Below, piece by piece: positions 1 through 8,489 of a stretch of 57,079 nt of DNA. How positions within the stretch are numbered: position 1 is the first letter of the stretch; each line of letters opens with the position of its first letter. The position numbers and the translations under genes are program-made. The notes beneath the pieces are model-generated. The model did no database searches. It had not been told where the DNA came from and was given only the letters and a program-made list of their open reading frames with translations. Source of the stretch: Bryobacteraceae bacterium (GTDB taxonomy: Bacteria; Acidobacteriota; Terriglobia; Bryobacterales; Bryobacteraceae); contig JAICXC010000015.1 of assembly GCA_025980665.1 (NCBI GenBank), forward strand, positions 1 through 57,079, given 5' to 3'.

Positions 1-53
1 CAGGAGGCCGCTACGCGCAGCTTTTCGAGCTGCAAGCCGCGGGGTATCGCTGA
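1..53 (+). CDS. C-terminal tail of an ABC exporter (partial)
   Basis: Only the last 16 codons are present, read from base 3 to the TGA at 51-53. The peptide GGRYAQLFELQAAGYR is the kind of ending found on fused ABC exporters (MsbA/LmrA type), where the last helix after the nucleotide-binding domain carries a GG-x-Y-x-x-L-x-x-x-Q pattern. That pattern is family knowledge and the substrate cannot be told. The gene begins outside the window. The next gene starts about 25 bases downstream on the same strand, so the two could be co-transcribed. Confidence 0.6.
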   Translation, partial: GGRYAQLFELQAAGYR

Positions 54-77
54 TGTTGGTCTGATAAAATCGTGCGA

Positions 78-509
78 ATGGCCGTCATCGTTGCTTCTCG
101 CGAACTTAGCGATGACGAATTCCTGACAGATCTTACCAGCTGCGAGCTACCGCCTTCTTTGTTCCGTCACGGCGATCACCTGCGGTTCGCTTGGCTTCTG
201 CTCCACAGAATGCCGTTCGATGAAGCTCTCCGGCTGATCCGGGAGGGAATTCAGCGATTCGCCGCGCATCACGGCGCTGCTCACATTTACCACGAGACGC
301 TCACCACAGCTTGGGTAAAGCTACTGGCGACTCATCGGGAAGCGAGCTTCGAGGAATTCATCGTGAGCAACGAACACCTCCTCAGGGTGGAATTGCTGCA
401 TCGCTTCTGGACTCCCGCTGTTCTCCATAGCGAAGCAGCAAAACTAAGCTGGGTACCTCCCGATAAAAAGGCTCTTCCCGCTATTTGGTCGGCGCGCCCG
501 CGGGCCTAG
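78..509 (+). CDS. Uncharacterised small cytoplasmic protein
   Basis: A 143-residue protein from ATG 78; an in-frame GTG at 72 would add two residues. There is no signal peptide or membrane segment. The sequence is mixed helical, with an N-terminal acidic stretch, a conserved-looking block FRHGDHLRFAWLLL near residue 30, and several His, Trp and aromatic residues. I do not recognise the family. It follows the tail of an ABC exporter on the same strand and overlaps by 29 bases, tail to tail, with the lipoprotein gene on the opposite strand. No enzymatic motif is evident, so no function is proposed. Confidence 0.6.
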   Translation: MAVIVASRELSDDEFLTDLTSCELPPSLFRHGDHLRFAWLLLHRMPFDEALRLIREGIQRFAAHHGAAHIYHETLTTAWVKLLATHREASFEEFIVSNEHLLRVELLHRFWTPAVLHSEAAKLSWVPPDKKALPAIWSARPRA

Positions 510-1179
510 CCCTTGAATCGGTAAGTGCCGAAGCCGCGCCAGCCTCTTTCTGAATTTCCTGCAGCCCTCCCGGCAGAGAACCGGCGTAGAGATACAAAAC
601 CAAGTCACGCTTCACGGCGGCGAGCGGATATTCGAGAACGGATTTCTTCGCCAGCCCGTCCGATATTTCGGTGTAGATTGCCGTGCGGCGCGTTTCCATC
701 GCTAAAGCGATCACCTGATACGTCTGTTGCGCAAAAACGTTGTTGTTGACCGACAGGTTGATGCCGGTGACAGCGGTTCCCAGTGCACCAAACAGAGTCT
801 TGGCGGCCGTTCTTCCGGCAATCGCCACAGCAGTAGTGAGTCCCAGGTTGGCGGCGTCACCGGTTATTGCAATCGCCCCTTTTCCGGAGTAAAGATTCGC
901 GGAATAGACGTTGTACAAATCGTCCATCAAGCCCATCAGCCCCCAGGCGATGTCGTTGCGCGCCGCCTGCGCCAGCCGTTGTTTGGCGTCGTCGGCGATC
1001 GCGGGAGCGTTCGCGTTGTATGCAGCAATATCGATATCGTATTCTTTCTGCGAATACGTGTAAGGGAGCCGTGGTCTGGCGGGAAGTGCCAGCGACTTCC
1101 CGTATTTCCGGCAGCCTGCGGTAGTGAGCAGAGCAGCCGCAATGGTAACAACCGCGGCCGTCCTAATTATGGCGATCAA
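481..1179 (-). CDS. Putative lipoprotein of unknown function
   Basis: The TTG at 1179 is preferred as start because GGAGG lies 10 bases upstream (1190-1194) and because it puts a hydrophobic segment right at the N-terminus, ending in the lipobox LTTAGC. An ATG at 1254 is in frame but would place 25 odd residues before the signal peptide. After the lipidated Cys, the roughly 210-residue mature protein has a helical part and a Gly/Ala-rich stretch (about residues 100-150 counted from the TTG) that could insert into or lie on a membrane. No known domain is recognised. It converges on the gene at 78-509. Confidence 0.6.
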   Translation of the reverse strand: MIAIIRTAAVVTIAAALLTTAGCRKYGKSLALPARPRLPYTYSQKEYDIDIAAYNANAPAIADDAKQRLAQAARNDIAWGLMGLMDDLYNVYSANLYSGKGAIAITGDAANLGLTTAVAIAGRTAAKTLFGALGTAVTGINLSVNNNVFAQQTYQVIALAMETRRTAIYTEISDGLAKKSVLEYPLAAVKRDLVLYLYAGSLPGGLQEIQKEAGAASALTDSRARPAGAPTK

Positions 1180-1268
1180 ATCGATTGCGCCTCCGGCTAG
1201 AGTGTAGCCCCCTGTGTCAAGGGGCAGCAGAGACGTCTGGCAGATTAATTGCATAAGCTTCCTTCGCT

Positions 1269-2144
1269 ATGTGGAAGCGATTCCTCGTAAGAGTCGTACT
1301 TGCCGGAGTGGCGTTCGATAGCCAAATAGTACTAGCCGATCCAGTGGAGTCTACGTCTCGCGTCAAGCCCAATGCCAATCAGCTCATGGCCCAATCCGTC
1401 AAGGTCACGGAACGAAACTGGGCGGAGGCTCCCAAGTATTCCTTTACACGCACGGAAATAAATAGCAAGGGAGCTTCGAAGCCGGTTCGAAGAACAGATG
1501 AAGTTCTGATGATCAATGGCTCTCCTTATTCGAAACTCATTGCGCTGGACGGCCGGCCCTTAACCGCTCAGCAGGCGCGCGAGCAAGAACAGAAGCTGCG
1601 GGAGGAAGTGTCCAAACGCGCCGCTGAATCCCCCCGGCAACGCCGCTGGCGAATCGGCAAATATAATGAGGAACGAAATCACGATCACCAGATCTTGCTC
1701 GAACTGACCAACGCTTTCAACTACACCGTGCTCGGCGAACAGCGCATTAACGGCCGGGATGCGTGGATTCTGCACGGCGTACTCAAGCCCGGTTATGTCC
1801 CCAAGAGTCGCGAAGGGAGGGTTCTCACCGGCATGGATGTGAGGTTCTGGATCGATAAAGAGACCCTTCAATGGCCTCGCGTGGAGGCAGAAGTCCAGAA
1901 ACCCGTGACCATGTATGTGGTGGGAACAGTCCATCCCGGAACCAGATTCGTCCTGGAGCAAGAGGTAGTCTCCGCGACTCTCTGGTTGCCCAAGACCTTC
2001 AGGATTCAGGTGAAGGCAACGGCATTCGGATTCCTCAACCGGGATTCCTCCAGTGAAGAAACCTATGCGAATTATAGGCTGGCCCAGGAGGGATCTACTA
2101 AACGGACCGCGTCCCTCGGAACAGATGCAACACCAGCGAGATGA
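1269..2144 (+). CDS. Secreted LolA/outer-membrane sorting-like protein
   Basis: A 291-residue protein with an N-terminal hydrophobic segment ending near ADPVES, consistent with export. The mature part reads as alternating beta strands (YSFTRTE, VRRTDEVLMING, WILHGVLKPGY, DVRFWIDKETLQWPRVEAEV). That order of strands, with a phrase on the measured molecule and its conversion, is typical of the LolA/LolB-like half-barrel proteins abundant in acidobacteria. The assignment rests on strand pattern and phrasing, not on a catalytic motif. A Lys/Arg/Glu-rich helix sits at about residues 100-140. The gene is divergent from the lipoprotein gene at 481-1179 and converges on the small membrane-protein gene at 2098-2262, overlapping it by 47 bases. 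Confidence 0.6.
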   Translation: MWKRFLVRVVLAGVAFDSQIVLADPVESTSRVKPNANQLMAQSVKVTERNWAEAPKYSFTRTEINSKGASKPVRRTDEVLMINGSPYSKLIALDGRPLTAQQAREQEQKLREEVSKRAAESPRQRRWRIGKYNEERNHDHQILLELTNAFNYTVLGEQRINGRDAWILHGVLKPGYVPKSREGRVLTGMDVRFWIDKETLQWPRVEAEVQKPVTMYVVGTVHPGTRFVLEQEVVSATLWLPKTFRIQVKATAFGFLNRDSSSEETYANYRLAQEGSTKRTASLGTDATPAR

Positions 2145-2262
2145 CAGCCACGATCAACAGCAGGTGAATGAGACCACCCGCCACGTGAAACGCGAGCCAA
2201 CCGGTGACCCACACCCCTAGCAAGACGAAGAACAACACCAGGAATATAAAATCTCGTATCAC
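2098..2262 (-). CDS. Small two-helix membrane protein, lmo0937/DUF5670-like
   Basis: A 54-residue protein from GTG 2262. It consists of two hydrophobic helices separated by a short Gly-containing turn (LAFHVAGGLIHLLLIVAVI) and a basic tail HLFRGTRSV. This size and the G-G-x-I-H-x-L-L turn match the lmo0937/DUF5670 family of tiny stress-associated membrane proteins. Longer in-frame starts exist (ATG 2334) but add a polar leader unlike the family. The 3' end overlaps the end of the convergent secreted-protein gene. The function of the family is unknown. Confidence 0.6.
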   Translation of the reverse strand: MIRDFIFLVLFFVLLGVWVTGWLAFHVAGGLIHLLLIVAVISLVLHLFRGTRSV

Positions 2263-2320
2263 AATATAATAGATCGCGCAGCGGCAAAAATGTTTCGCCG
2301 TAACTTCATCGAACCGCAGT

Positions 2321-2896
2321 ATGATTGATCGCATGAAGTCCAGCGATGTCTCGCGTCGGCAGCTTATTCAAAGTGCTGCTTTCGTGCCTTTGGCGGCGCT
2401 CGTATCTTCAGCACAGCAACCTTCGCAGACTGCGCTGACACCCGCGCAGATGAAGACGTTGGTCGCCTTCATCGACCGGCTGATCCCATCCGACGAACTG
2501 GGACCCGGCGCCGTTGCATCGGGCGCGCAAATCTACATCGATCGCGCCCTCGCAGGGCCAAATGCGAGTGAGAAGGATACCTTCGTCCAGGGACTCGAAT
2601 CAGTCGACGCCTACGCCCAGAGAGTTCATGGCGCTGCACTCGCCGAGCTTTCGGCAGAGAAGCGCGACGAAGTGCTCAACGAGATGATCGAAAGCCCATT
2701 CTTCAACCGCGCGCGAATCCTCACACTCGAAGGCATGTTCAGCGATCCCTATTACGGTGGCAATAAGAATTTCGCGGGATGGGATCTCATTCGCTATCCC
2801 GGCCCGCGTCCTGCAGTAGCTGCGGGGGACCAGGCTTTGAACGCAGACGTCAAGCCCTACCGCATGTCGGCATACGGGATTAAGTATGGCCATTAG
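2321..2896 (+). CDS. Gluconate 2-dehydrogenase subunit 3-like, Tat-exported
   Basis: A 191-residue protein with a twin-arginine-type leader (SRRQLIQSAAF, then a hydrophobic stretch and an SSAQQ cleavage region), so export of a folded complex through Tat is likely. ATG 2333 is an alternative start that gives a tighter leader. The mature region fits the gluconate 2-dehydrogenase gamma-chain family: an opening TPAQMKTLVAFIDRLIPSDE phrase, a helical middle, and an ending with ...GGNKNFAGWDLIRYPGP. In such enzymes the small subunit chaperones and exports the flavoprotein subunit. The next gene, a GMC flavoprotein, overlaps this stop by 11 bases, which supports a translationally coupled membrane dehydrogenase. 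No cytochrome subunit gene is adjacent. Confidence 0.85.
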   Translation: MIDRMKSSDVSRRQLIQSAAFVPLAALVSSAQQPSQTALTPAQMKTLVAFIDRLIPSDELGPGAVASGAQIYIDRALAGPNASEKDTFVQGLESVDAYAQRVHGAALAELSAEKRDEVLNEMIESPFFNRARILTLEGMFSDPYYGGNKNFAGWDLIRYPGPRPAVAAGDQALNADVKPYRMSAYGIKYGH

Positions 2897-4592
2897 TCTA
2901 AAGCCGGCCGACGTCGTCGTCATCGGCCTGGGCGCGGCCGGCGGTGTAGCGGTGCTCCCGCTGGCTCGCGCCGGACTGAAGGTCGCGGGCATCGAAGCAG
3001 GCACCTGGATGGATCCGCACCTGGACTTCCACGCCGACGAGGTCTATAACAACGTTCGACGCCTGGTGACCAGTTCGTCTAAGGCGCAGCGCGAATGTCC
3101 CACCGTCCGCGCGACAACCTCGCAGCAGGCTCGATCGGCCGGCGTTCATCCCATGATGAACGCGATCGGCGGCACGTCGATCCATTACTGGGCGCAGAGC
3201 TGGCGTCTGAAGCCGTGGGATTTCCGTACCCGCTCGGAGTCCACCCGGCGCTACGGTCCCAATTCGATTCCCGCCGGATCCACGCTGGAAGACTGGCCGC
3301 TCACCTACGACGAATTGGAGCCGTACTACGACATCATTGAGCAGGAAGTGGGCGTCAGCGGGAAGGCCGGCAACATTCAAGGCCGCATCGATCCCGCCGG
3401 TAATGTGTTCGAAGGTCCTCGGCAGCGCGAATATCCCATGCCTCCCCTGCGCGGCGCGGGATTCACGGATCATATGATGGACGCAGCCCGCGAGCTTGGA
3501 TGGAAACCGTTTCGCCCGCCGGCCGCCATTAATTCACAACCGTATCGAGGTCGAAACCCATGCGTGTTTCACGGCTATTGCAGTGCCGGAGGATGTCACG
3601 TGGGGGCGAAGAACTCGACCGCGATAACAACTATTCCCGAAGCCGTGCGGACCAAACATCTCACCATCTTCGATAAAGCCCAGGTCACGCGAATAATCAC
3701 GGATTCGAACGGCCGCGTCACTGGCGTCAACTACATTCGCGATCGCAAGGAATATTTTCAACCAGCCAAGATCGTGCTTCTCGCCGGCTATACCTACGAA
3801 AACTCGCGCCTGCTGCTACTTTCAAAATCGAAGGCGTATCCCGGCGGGCTCTCCAACAATCACGGCCAAGTGGGGCGCCACTATTTTGGGCATTGGGTCA
3901 GCAACGTCAGCGCACTATTTCCCTATGACATCAACGTCTGGTATGGGCTGCCCGCTCAGGGCGTAACCGTGGATGAATGGGCCGACGATTCCTTCGACCA
4001 CGCGGGACTCGGCTTCATCGGCGGCGCCAGCCTGCACGTCTATACCGAGCGGCATCCCATCGATGCGGCGGCCATGAACACGTACGGCCGTGCGCCGCTA
4101 TTCGGGTCGGCGTGGAAAAAGTTCGTGCACGAGAACGCCGGACGCGTGGCATCGACGTACCTGCAAACCAACACGTTCCCCTACGAGACAACCTTCCTGG
4201 ACCTGGACTCGGAGGTTCGCGATCCACTGGGCGATCCTGTCTGCCGCATCACCTTCGGCGGAGTGCGAGAGAACGAGCAACGGGCGCTGCAACACGCCCA
4301 AAACAAGATGGAGCAATGGTTCCGCGCGGCAGGCGCCATCGAGGTTACCAAGCCTCCGGCCAATGGACCTCGCATCAGCACACACGCTTACGGCGGCACC
4401 CGCATGGGCGATAATCCCGAGACTAACGTCGTCGATCGCTGGGGATTCTCGCATGAGGCGCCCAACCTGGGCATCCTGGGTGCATCCGTAATGGGCTCTA
4501 GTGGCGCGCGCAATCCGACCCTGACGCTACAAGCGCTCGCTTGGCGGACCGCCGACCATCTGGTTAAGAACTGGAAATCGCTCGCGGGGTGA
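2886..4592 (+). CDS. GMC-family FAD-dependent oxidoreductase (sugar/alcohol dehydrogenase large subunit)
   Basis: A 568-residue flavoprotein. The N-terminal Rossmann motif for FAD is VVVIGLGAAGG at about residues 10-20, followed by an acidic residue at the end of strand 2 (GIEAG). The C-terminal GMC region shows STHAYGGTRMGD with the expected active-site His, then a closing segment with NPTLTLQALAWRTADHL. It has no signal of its own and is expected to be co-exported with the Tat-targeted subunit encoded immediately upstream (11-base overlap). The substrate is likely a sugar or sugar acid oxidised in the periplasm, with electrons passed to a cytochrome or quinone. Substrate and electron acceptor are inferences. 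Confidence 0.9.
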   Translation: MAISLKPADVVVIGLGAAGGVAVLPLARAGLKVAGIEAGTWMDPHLDFHADEVYNNVRRLVTSSSKAQRECPTVRATTSQQARSAGVHPMMNAIGGTSIHYWAQSWRLKPWDFRTRSESTRRYGPNSIPAGSTLEDWPLTYDELEPYYDIIEQEVGVSGKAGNIQGRIDPAGNVFEGPRQREYPMPPLRGAGFTDHMMDAARELGWKPFRPPAAINSQPYRGRNPCVFHGYCSAGGCHVGAKNSTAITTIPEAVRTKHLTIFDKAQVTRIITDSNGRVTGVNYIRDRKEYFQPAKIVLLAGYTYENSRLLLLSKSKAYPGGLSNNHGQVGRHYFGHWVSNVSALFPYDINVWYGLPAQGVTVDEWADDSFDHAGLGFIGGASLHVYTERHPIDAAAMNTYGRAPLFGSAWKKFVHENAGRVASTYLQTNTFPYETTFLDLDSEVRDPLGDPVCRITFGGVRENEQRALQHAQNKMEQWFRAAGAIEVTKPPANGPRISTHAYGGTRMGDNPETNVVDRWGFSHEAPNLGILGASVMGSSGARNPTLTLQALAWRTADHLVKNWKSLAG

Positions 4593-4632
4593 ACGCACCG
4601 AGCCAGGTCCATGCGCTAAAATTGGTCCACGT

Positions 4633-4719
4633 GGCGGGCTGGCGGAACTGGCAGACGCAGACGGCTCAAAATCGTCCGACCGCAAGGTCATGGGGGTTCA
4701 AGTCCCTCGCCCGCTACCA
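4633..4719 (+). tRNA. tRNA-Leu (anticodon CAA)
   Basis: An 87-base cloverleaf folded by eye. The acceptor stem GGCGGGC pairs with GCCCGCT (first pair G-U), discriminator A, and CCA is encoded. The D arm is GCGGAACTGGCAGACGC. The anticodon stem GACGG/TCGTC holds loop CTCAAAA with anticodon CAA, which reads UUG. A long class II variable arm (GACC/GGTC) is followed by the T arm with loop TTCAAGT. The long variable arm and anticodon agree on leucine. It sits alone between the GMC oxidoreductase gene and a convergent outer-membrane protein gene. No integrase or duplicated 3' end was seen nearby. Confidence 0.95.
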
Positions 4720-4723
4720 CTTC

Positions 4724-5926
4724 TCAGAAAGAAGTTCCCAGATAGAAGCCGAGTGGAACCGTCACACCTGGATTCTCCGGGAACAGATTGCCGTTGGAGT
4801 AATGTGCAATGCGAATTTCCGCAGTGATCCTTCTCTTCTTTCCCAGCAAGACTCCGGCACTCATGAAATCCTGAAACGTGAACCGTTTCCCAGTGTCCTC
4901 GCCATCGATCGCCGTCCTGGTGATCAGCGCCGGCCCCGCCAGCGAATAGCTTAAATAAAACTCCACCGGATTGGTGCGAACCGCGATGAACCGAGCTTCG
5001 GGATACACAGCAGCGGTATAAAACCTTTCGCCCGTCTTCCTACTGGTCCATGAGGAGATGCTGGCTCCCCAATCGAGCGCGAAGAATCTCCGTGTGTGGA
5101 GCAGATTGCGCTGGTAATCGATGGACCAGCCATGCGCCACCTGAACCGCGCCGGTCCAAAAAACCGGGACTGCGTCTTTCGAAACGAAATCGTTCGCGCC
5201 ATAACCGAGCGCGTCGGTCACATACCCGACCTGGACGATATTCTTGGTCCAAACCGGGCTGTCCCCGGAGACTGTTTCCGCTTGTTGAGCCGGCAGATGC
5301 CTAACCGTGTAATCGAACCCACCGGAGAAGAACACCGTGCGAGGCTGCTTGTCATCGGATCGCCCCGGAACCGCGGTGATGCCCGTCAGCAGCGACCAGT
5401 TGTCGTTAACGCGATACTCAAGCCCTCCTCCCAGCAGGACCGTCGCATAATTGGCGTCCTTCACCACCGGCGATTGACCGATGAAGAATCCCTTTCGCGT
5501 GACGATGCCGAGGCCGCCTTCGCCATACGCGGATAGCGTCCCGGTCAGTGGCAAGCGCGCTTTCGCCGTCAGGCCCGCGACATTCATCCACACGGAATGG
5601 CGGCCTTGGTCCCCATTTACATTTCGATACTCCACCCACTCCACCGGACGCATGTCGCTAATCTGCGCGGAAAAGTATTTATTGAACTCGTGTCCGACCA
5701 GAAAGACTCGCGCGGCGAGATGCGGCACTCGAATGGACTGCGCCTGGAACCCTGGCTGCACCTGCGAACCGGAAAAAGCATAGTCGATGTAGCCGAGCTG
5801 CACCCCGACGTAGAAATTCGATAAGAATCGCGAGGTTTGCGCGGGTGGGTCCTGCGCCGGCAGCAATCCCGCAGACAACGCACAGGCCGCCAATCGCAGA
5901 CCGAAGCGCCTAGCGGCGTGGACCAA
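4724..5926 (-). CDS. Outer-membrane protein with C-terminal PagL-like lipid A deacylase domain
   Basis: A 400-residue protein with a signal peptide (cleavage near LLPAQD) and alternating amphipathic strands throughout, ending in Phe as outer-membrane barrels do. The last ~140 residues resemble acyloxyacyl hydrolase/PagL proteins, including FTFQDFMSAGVLLG and the HYSN motif (His375, Ser377). PagL removes the 3-O acyl chain of lipid A using a His/Ser/Glu triad. Aligned from memory to Pseudomonas PagL, the Glu position is occupied by Thr389, so activity is uncertain. The N-terminal ~220 residues form an extra barrel-like region not found in PagL, which is much shorter. It lies 8 bases after an upstream secreted protein gene, so the two probably form an operon. 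Confidence 0.7.
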   Translation of the reverse strand: MVHAARRFGLRLAACALSAGLLPAQDPPAQTSRFLSNFYVGVQLGYIDYAFSGSQVQPGFQAQSIRVPHLAARVFLVGHEFNKYFSAQISDMRPVEWVEYRNVNGDQGRHSVWMNVAGLTAKARLPLTGTLSAYGEGGLGIVTRKGFFIGQSPVVKDANYATVLLGGGLEYRVNDNWSLLTGITAVPGRSDDKQPRTVFFSGGFDYTVRHLPAQQAETVSGDSPVWTKNIVQVGYVTDALGYGANDFVSKDAVPVFWTGAVQVAHGWSIDYQRNLLHTRRFFALDWGASISSWTSRKTGERFYTAAVYPEARFIAVRTNPVEFYLSYSLAGPALITRTAIDGEDTGKRFTFQDFMSAGVLLGKKRRITAEIRIAHYSNGNLFPENPGVTVPLGFYLGTSF

Positions 5927-5934
5927 GCAGTGTC

Positions 5935-7038
5935 CTACTTCTTCTGGCCTGCCGCCGGAGCCTTCTGCGGGGACGTCACCGGTTGCTCCTTGAGCTGATC
6001 CTCGGGAATAGGCTCGATGTCACCGAAGGTGATGCTCGCCTCGGCTCCGAACTTCTGGTAAAGCCTGTAGTCGGCCCGGTTCGTGGTTTCGGCGCTGACT
6101 TCCTTCGACGTCAGCTCGAAGCGGTAGGGCAGAACGTATTCTTGACCGGAGATTTTGGTGGGGGCGTAATCCAGCTTGATCTTCACTTCATGGATCGGAA
6201 AGTCGGCTGGAATACCCACCGTTTCCATCTGGATCTCCGAAATGACCTTGGCTTGCACATCAAAATAGATCAGGCCTTTGTAGGCCGACGTATACTCGCG
6301 CTTGGATTCGCCGTGATACATGCTGTAGCCGTTCGATTTCGGGACCGAATAAGCGAACACGTACATAAGGGGTCCGCGGAGCGTGGCCCAATGGTCCCAG
6401 TGGAACTCGGTACCCGATGCTGGATCGAAAATGTCGGACATCAGTTTGCCAAATTCCCCCGAGGTCACCACGCCACCAAGTTGCTCATGCTTCAGATTGG
6501 GCTGCGACTTGCCGTTGACCATCTCAACCTTATAGCTTTCCTTGCCGTCGACAAAACTCAGCAGCTCCTGAACTTCGTCTCCCTGAGGAACATAGCCACG
6601 TTGGGTGGGTTCGATGCGCCGCCGCGTGATTTGCACGCACACATAGTTCGGCAGGTTCTTGGTGTAGTTGAGAGCGTAGTCTTTCATGGCCGCCAGGACA
6701 GCGGTCAATTCTGCGGGACTGGGCGGCGGCTTGGGTGGAGGTGGCGTCGGGGGCGGTGGAGCGGCGGCCAGGCTGGCGGAATCCTCACTTAGCTTGCGCA
6801 GTGCTTGCAGCGTCCGGACACCGGCGCCCCGCGCCTGAAGATTCTCAACGTCGCGAGGTTCCAGCTTCTGGGTAAGCTTAACGCCCTTCAAGTAGTCGGC
6901 CGTGGCGCGATCGTCGCCCTTCAGCTTGATCTGAGAATCCACAAAATCGATCACCTGAGCGACGGTCCAGGCCTTTTGTGCTAGAGCCACCGTGGCGGCG
7001 AACAAAAGCGCGCAGAGGAGCAGGAGTTTTGCCTTCAT
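5935..7038 (-). CDS. Secreted protein with proline-rich linker, function unknown
   Basis: A 367-residue protein from ATG 7038, chosen because it starts the signal peptide directly (MKAKLLLLCALLFAATVALAQ). Longer upstream reading is an antisense shadow of the YciI gene. The order is signal peptide, a small helical module (residues ~22-90), a proline-rich linker of PPPPTPPPPKPPP type (~95-110), then a ~240-residue beta-rich domain opening with KNLPNYVCVQITRR. That YVCVQ-type opening recurs in secreted acidobacterial proteins of unknown function. The tail is rich in Pro, Gln and Lys. It precedes the PagL-like gene by 8 bases, which suggests a shared role at the outer membrane; this is inference. 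Confidence 0.7.
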   Translation of the reverse strand: MKAKLLLLCALLFAATVALAQKAWTVAQVIDFVDSQIKLKGDDRATADYLKGVKLTQKLEPRDVENLQARGAGVRTLQALRKLSEDSASLAAAPPPPTPPPPKPPPSPAELTAVLAAMKDYALNYTKNLPNYVCVQITRRRIEPTQRGYVPQGDEVQELLSFVDGKESYKVEMVNGKSQPNLKHEQLGGVVTSGEFGKLMSDIFDPASGTEFHWDHWATLRGPLMYVFAYSVPKSNGYSMYHGESKREYTSAYKGLIYFDVQAKVISEIQMETVGIPADFPIHEVKIKLDYAPTKISGQEYVLPYRFELTSKEVSAETTNRADYRLYQKFGAEASITFGDIEPIPEDQLKEQPVTSPQKAPAAGQKK

Positions 7039-7101
7039 AAGTACCGTCCGTAGTACCTTCCTCATTATCCTATGGCCCGCGATATCCTTGATGTATCCGC
7101 G

Positions 7102-7395
7102 ATGCACTTCCTCCTGTTCTATAACGTGGTGGACGACTACGTAGACCGTCGCGGCCCCTTTCGGGCCGAACATCTCTCGCTGATCCAAAAAGCCGCCGAT
7201 CGCGGCGAACTGGTGATGGCAGGCGCCCTGGCCGATCCGCCCGACGGAGCCGTGCTGGTGTTCCGCGGCCCCTCTCCGCAGCCTGCCGAATCGTTCGCGG
7301 AAGCGGATCCGTACGTTCGGAACGGCCTGGTGAAATCCTGGCGCCTCCGCAAGTGGAACACCGTGATCGGCGACGGCGCAACCTTCCCTACATGA
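7102..7395 (+). CDS. YciI-family protein
   Basis: A 97-residue protein from ATG 7102, where the family's usual opening (MHFLLFYNVVDDY) begins. ATG 7072 would add 10 residues. YciI-like ferredoxin-fold proteins have a conserved His-Asp pair used as a possible active site; here the H in FRAEH and the acidic residues before it fit. The middle block GELVMAGALADPPDGAVLVF and the ending VRNGLVKSWRLRKW are typical of the family. Roles reported for relatives range from dehalogenation-like chemistry to unknown. The stop overlaps the start of the next gene (ATGA), indicating coupling to the Old Yellow Enzyme gene. Confidence 0.85.
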   Translation: MHFLLFYNVVDDYVDRRGPFRAEHLSLIQKAADRGELVMAGALADPPDGAVLVFRGPSPQPAESFAEADPYVRNGLVKSWRLRKWNTVIGDGATFPT

Positions 7396-8474
7396 CTCGC
7401 TCCCCACAAGCTCTCTTCACGCCATTCTCTTTTAAAGGACTCACGCTCCCCAACCGTATCGTCATGGCCCCCATGACGCGATCCTTCTCGCCCGGCGGCG
7501 TTCCCGGCGAGGACGTGTCCGCTTACTACCGTCGTCGTGCCGAAGGCGGCGTGGGACTGATCATTACTGAAGGAACCTATCCGCCGCATCCTTCCGCTGG
7601 GTTCGACCCCAAAGTGCCGCACCTCTATGGCGCGGCCGCGCTGAACGGCTGGCGTCGTGTGGTCGATCAGGTTCACGCCGCTGGTGGACACATCTTTTCG
7701 CAGATCTGGCACGTCGGCCTGCAAGTTTCGAGTGGCCCGCCGCCGCTCGATGGCCAATACCCCGTGGGTCCGTCCGGCCAGTTCGCCATGACGCAAATCG
7801 AGATCGATGCCGCCATCCAGGCTTACGGGCAAGCCGCTCGCTCGGCGCAAGAAGCTGGTTTCGATGGCGTCGAATTGCACGGAGCCCACGGATATCTGAT
7901 CGACCAGTTCTTTTGGGAAAAAACCAACCAGCGCACCGACCGTTATGGCGGAAATTTGGTTGCACGCACGCGTTTCGCCGCCGAAGCCCTCCGCGAAGTC
8001 CGGCGGCGCGTTGGTCCCGAGTACCCGGTCGCACTACGCATCTCACAATGGAAGATCGGCGACTTTGATGCGAAGCTTGCGAAAACCCCCGTCGAGCTGG
8101 AGCAATTTTTGCGGCCCCTGGTCGATGCCGGCGTGGATCTCTTCCATTGCTCCCAGCGCCGCTTCTGGGACGCGGAATTCGAGGGCAGCGATCTCAACCT
8201 GGCCGGATGGACCAAGAAATTGACCGGCAAGCCCACCATTACCGTCGGCTCCGTGACTCTCGGCGCGGACTTCACGAAGTCATTCGGATCGCCGGAAAGC
8301 ACCGCCGTAACTGGTATCGATGATTTGCTCGACCGGCTGGAGCGCGGTGAGTTCGACCTGGTCGCCGTCGGCCGCGCCCTGATCGCAAATCCCGAGTGGG
8401 TTGCGAAAGTGAGCGCAGGCAGCATACAAGAACTGCGTCCATTCGACCGCGGATTGCTCGCGTCCCTGCTCTGA
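7392..8474 (+). CDS. Old Yellow Enzyme family ene-reductase (NemA/PETNR-like)
   Basis: A 360-residue FMN enzyme from ATG 7392, in a 4-base ATGA overlap with the YciI gene. It opens with LFTPFSFKGLTLPNRIVMAPMTR, the usual barrel start. The substrate-binding pair is His-His in GVELHGAHGYL, as in pentaerythritol tetranitrate reductase, followed by DQFFWEKTNQRTDRYGG. The C-terminal phosphate site reads LVAVGRALIANPEW. Such enzymes use NAD(P)H to reduce activated C=C bonds, nitro groups or quinones. Physiological substrate is unknown. Its 3' end converges on the MFS gene, with the double-hairpin repeat between and overlapping the MFS end. Confidence 0.9.
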   Translation: MTRSPQALFTPFSFKGLTLPNRIVMAPMTRSFSPGGVPGEDVSAYYRRRAEGGVGLIITEGTYPPHPSAGFDPKVPHLYGAAALNGWRRVVDQVHAAGGHIFSQIWHVGLQVSSGPPPLDGQYPVGPSGQFAMTQIEIDAAIQAYGQAARSAQEAGFDGVELHGAHGYLIDQFFWEKTNQRTDRYGGNLVARTRFAAEALREVRRRVGPEYPVALRISQWKIGDFDAKLAKTPVELEQFLRPLVDAGVDLFHCSQRRFWDAEFEGSDLNLAGWTKKLTGKPTITVGSVTLGADFTKSFGSPESTAVTGIDDLLDRLERGEFDLVAVGRALIANPEWVAKVSAGSIQELRPFDRGLLASLL

Positions 8475-8489
8475 TCCCGCTAAGTCGAC

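Noticed and set aside
4633..4719. tRNA-Leu as an integration site
   Set aside because: No integrase gene, direct repeat of the tRNA 3' end or foreign composition was found on either side.
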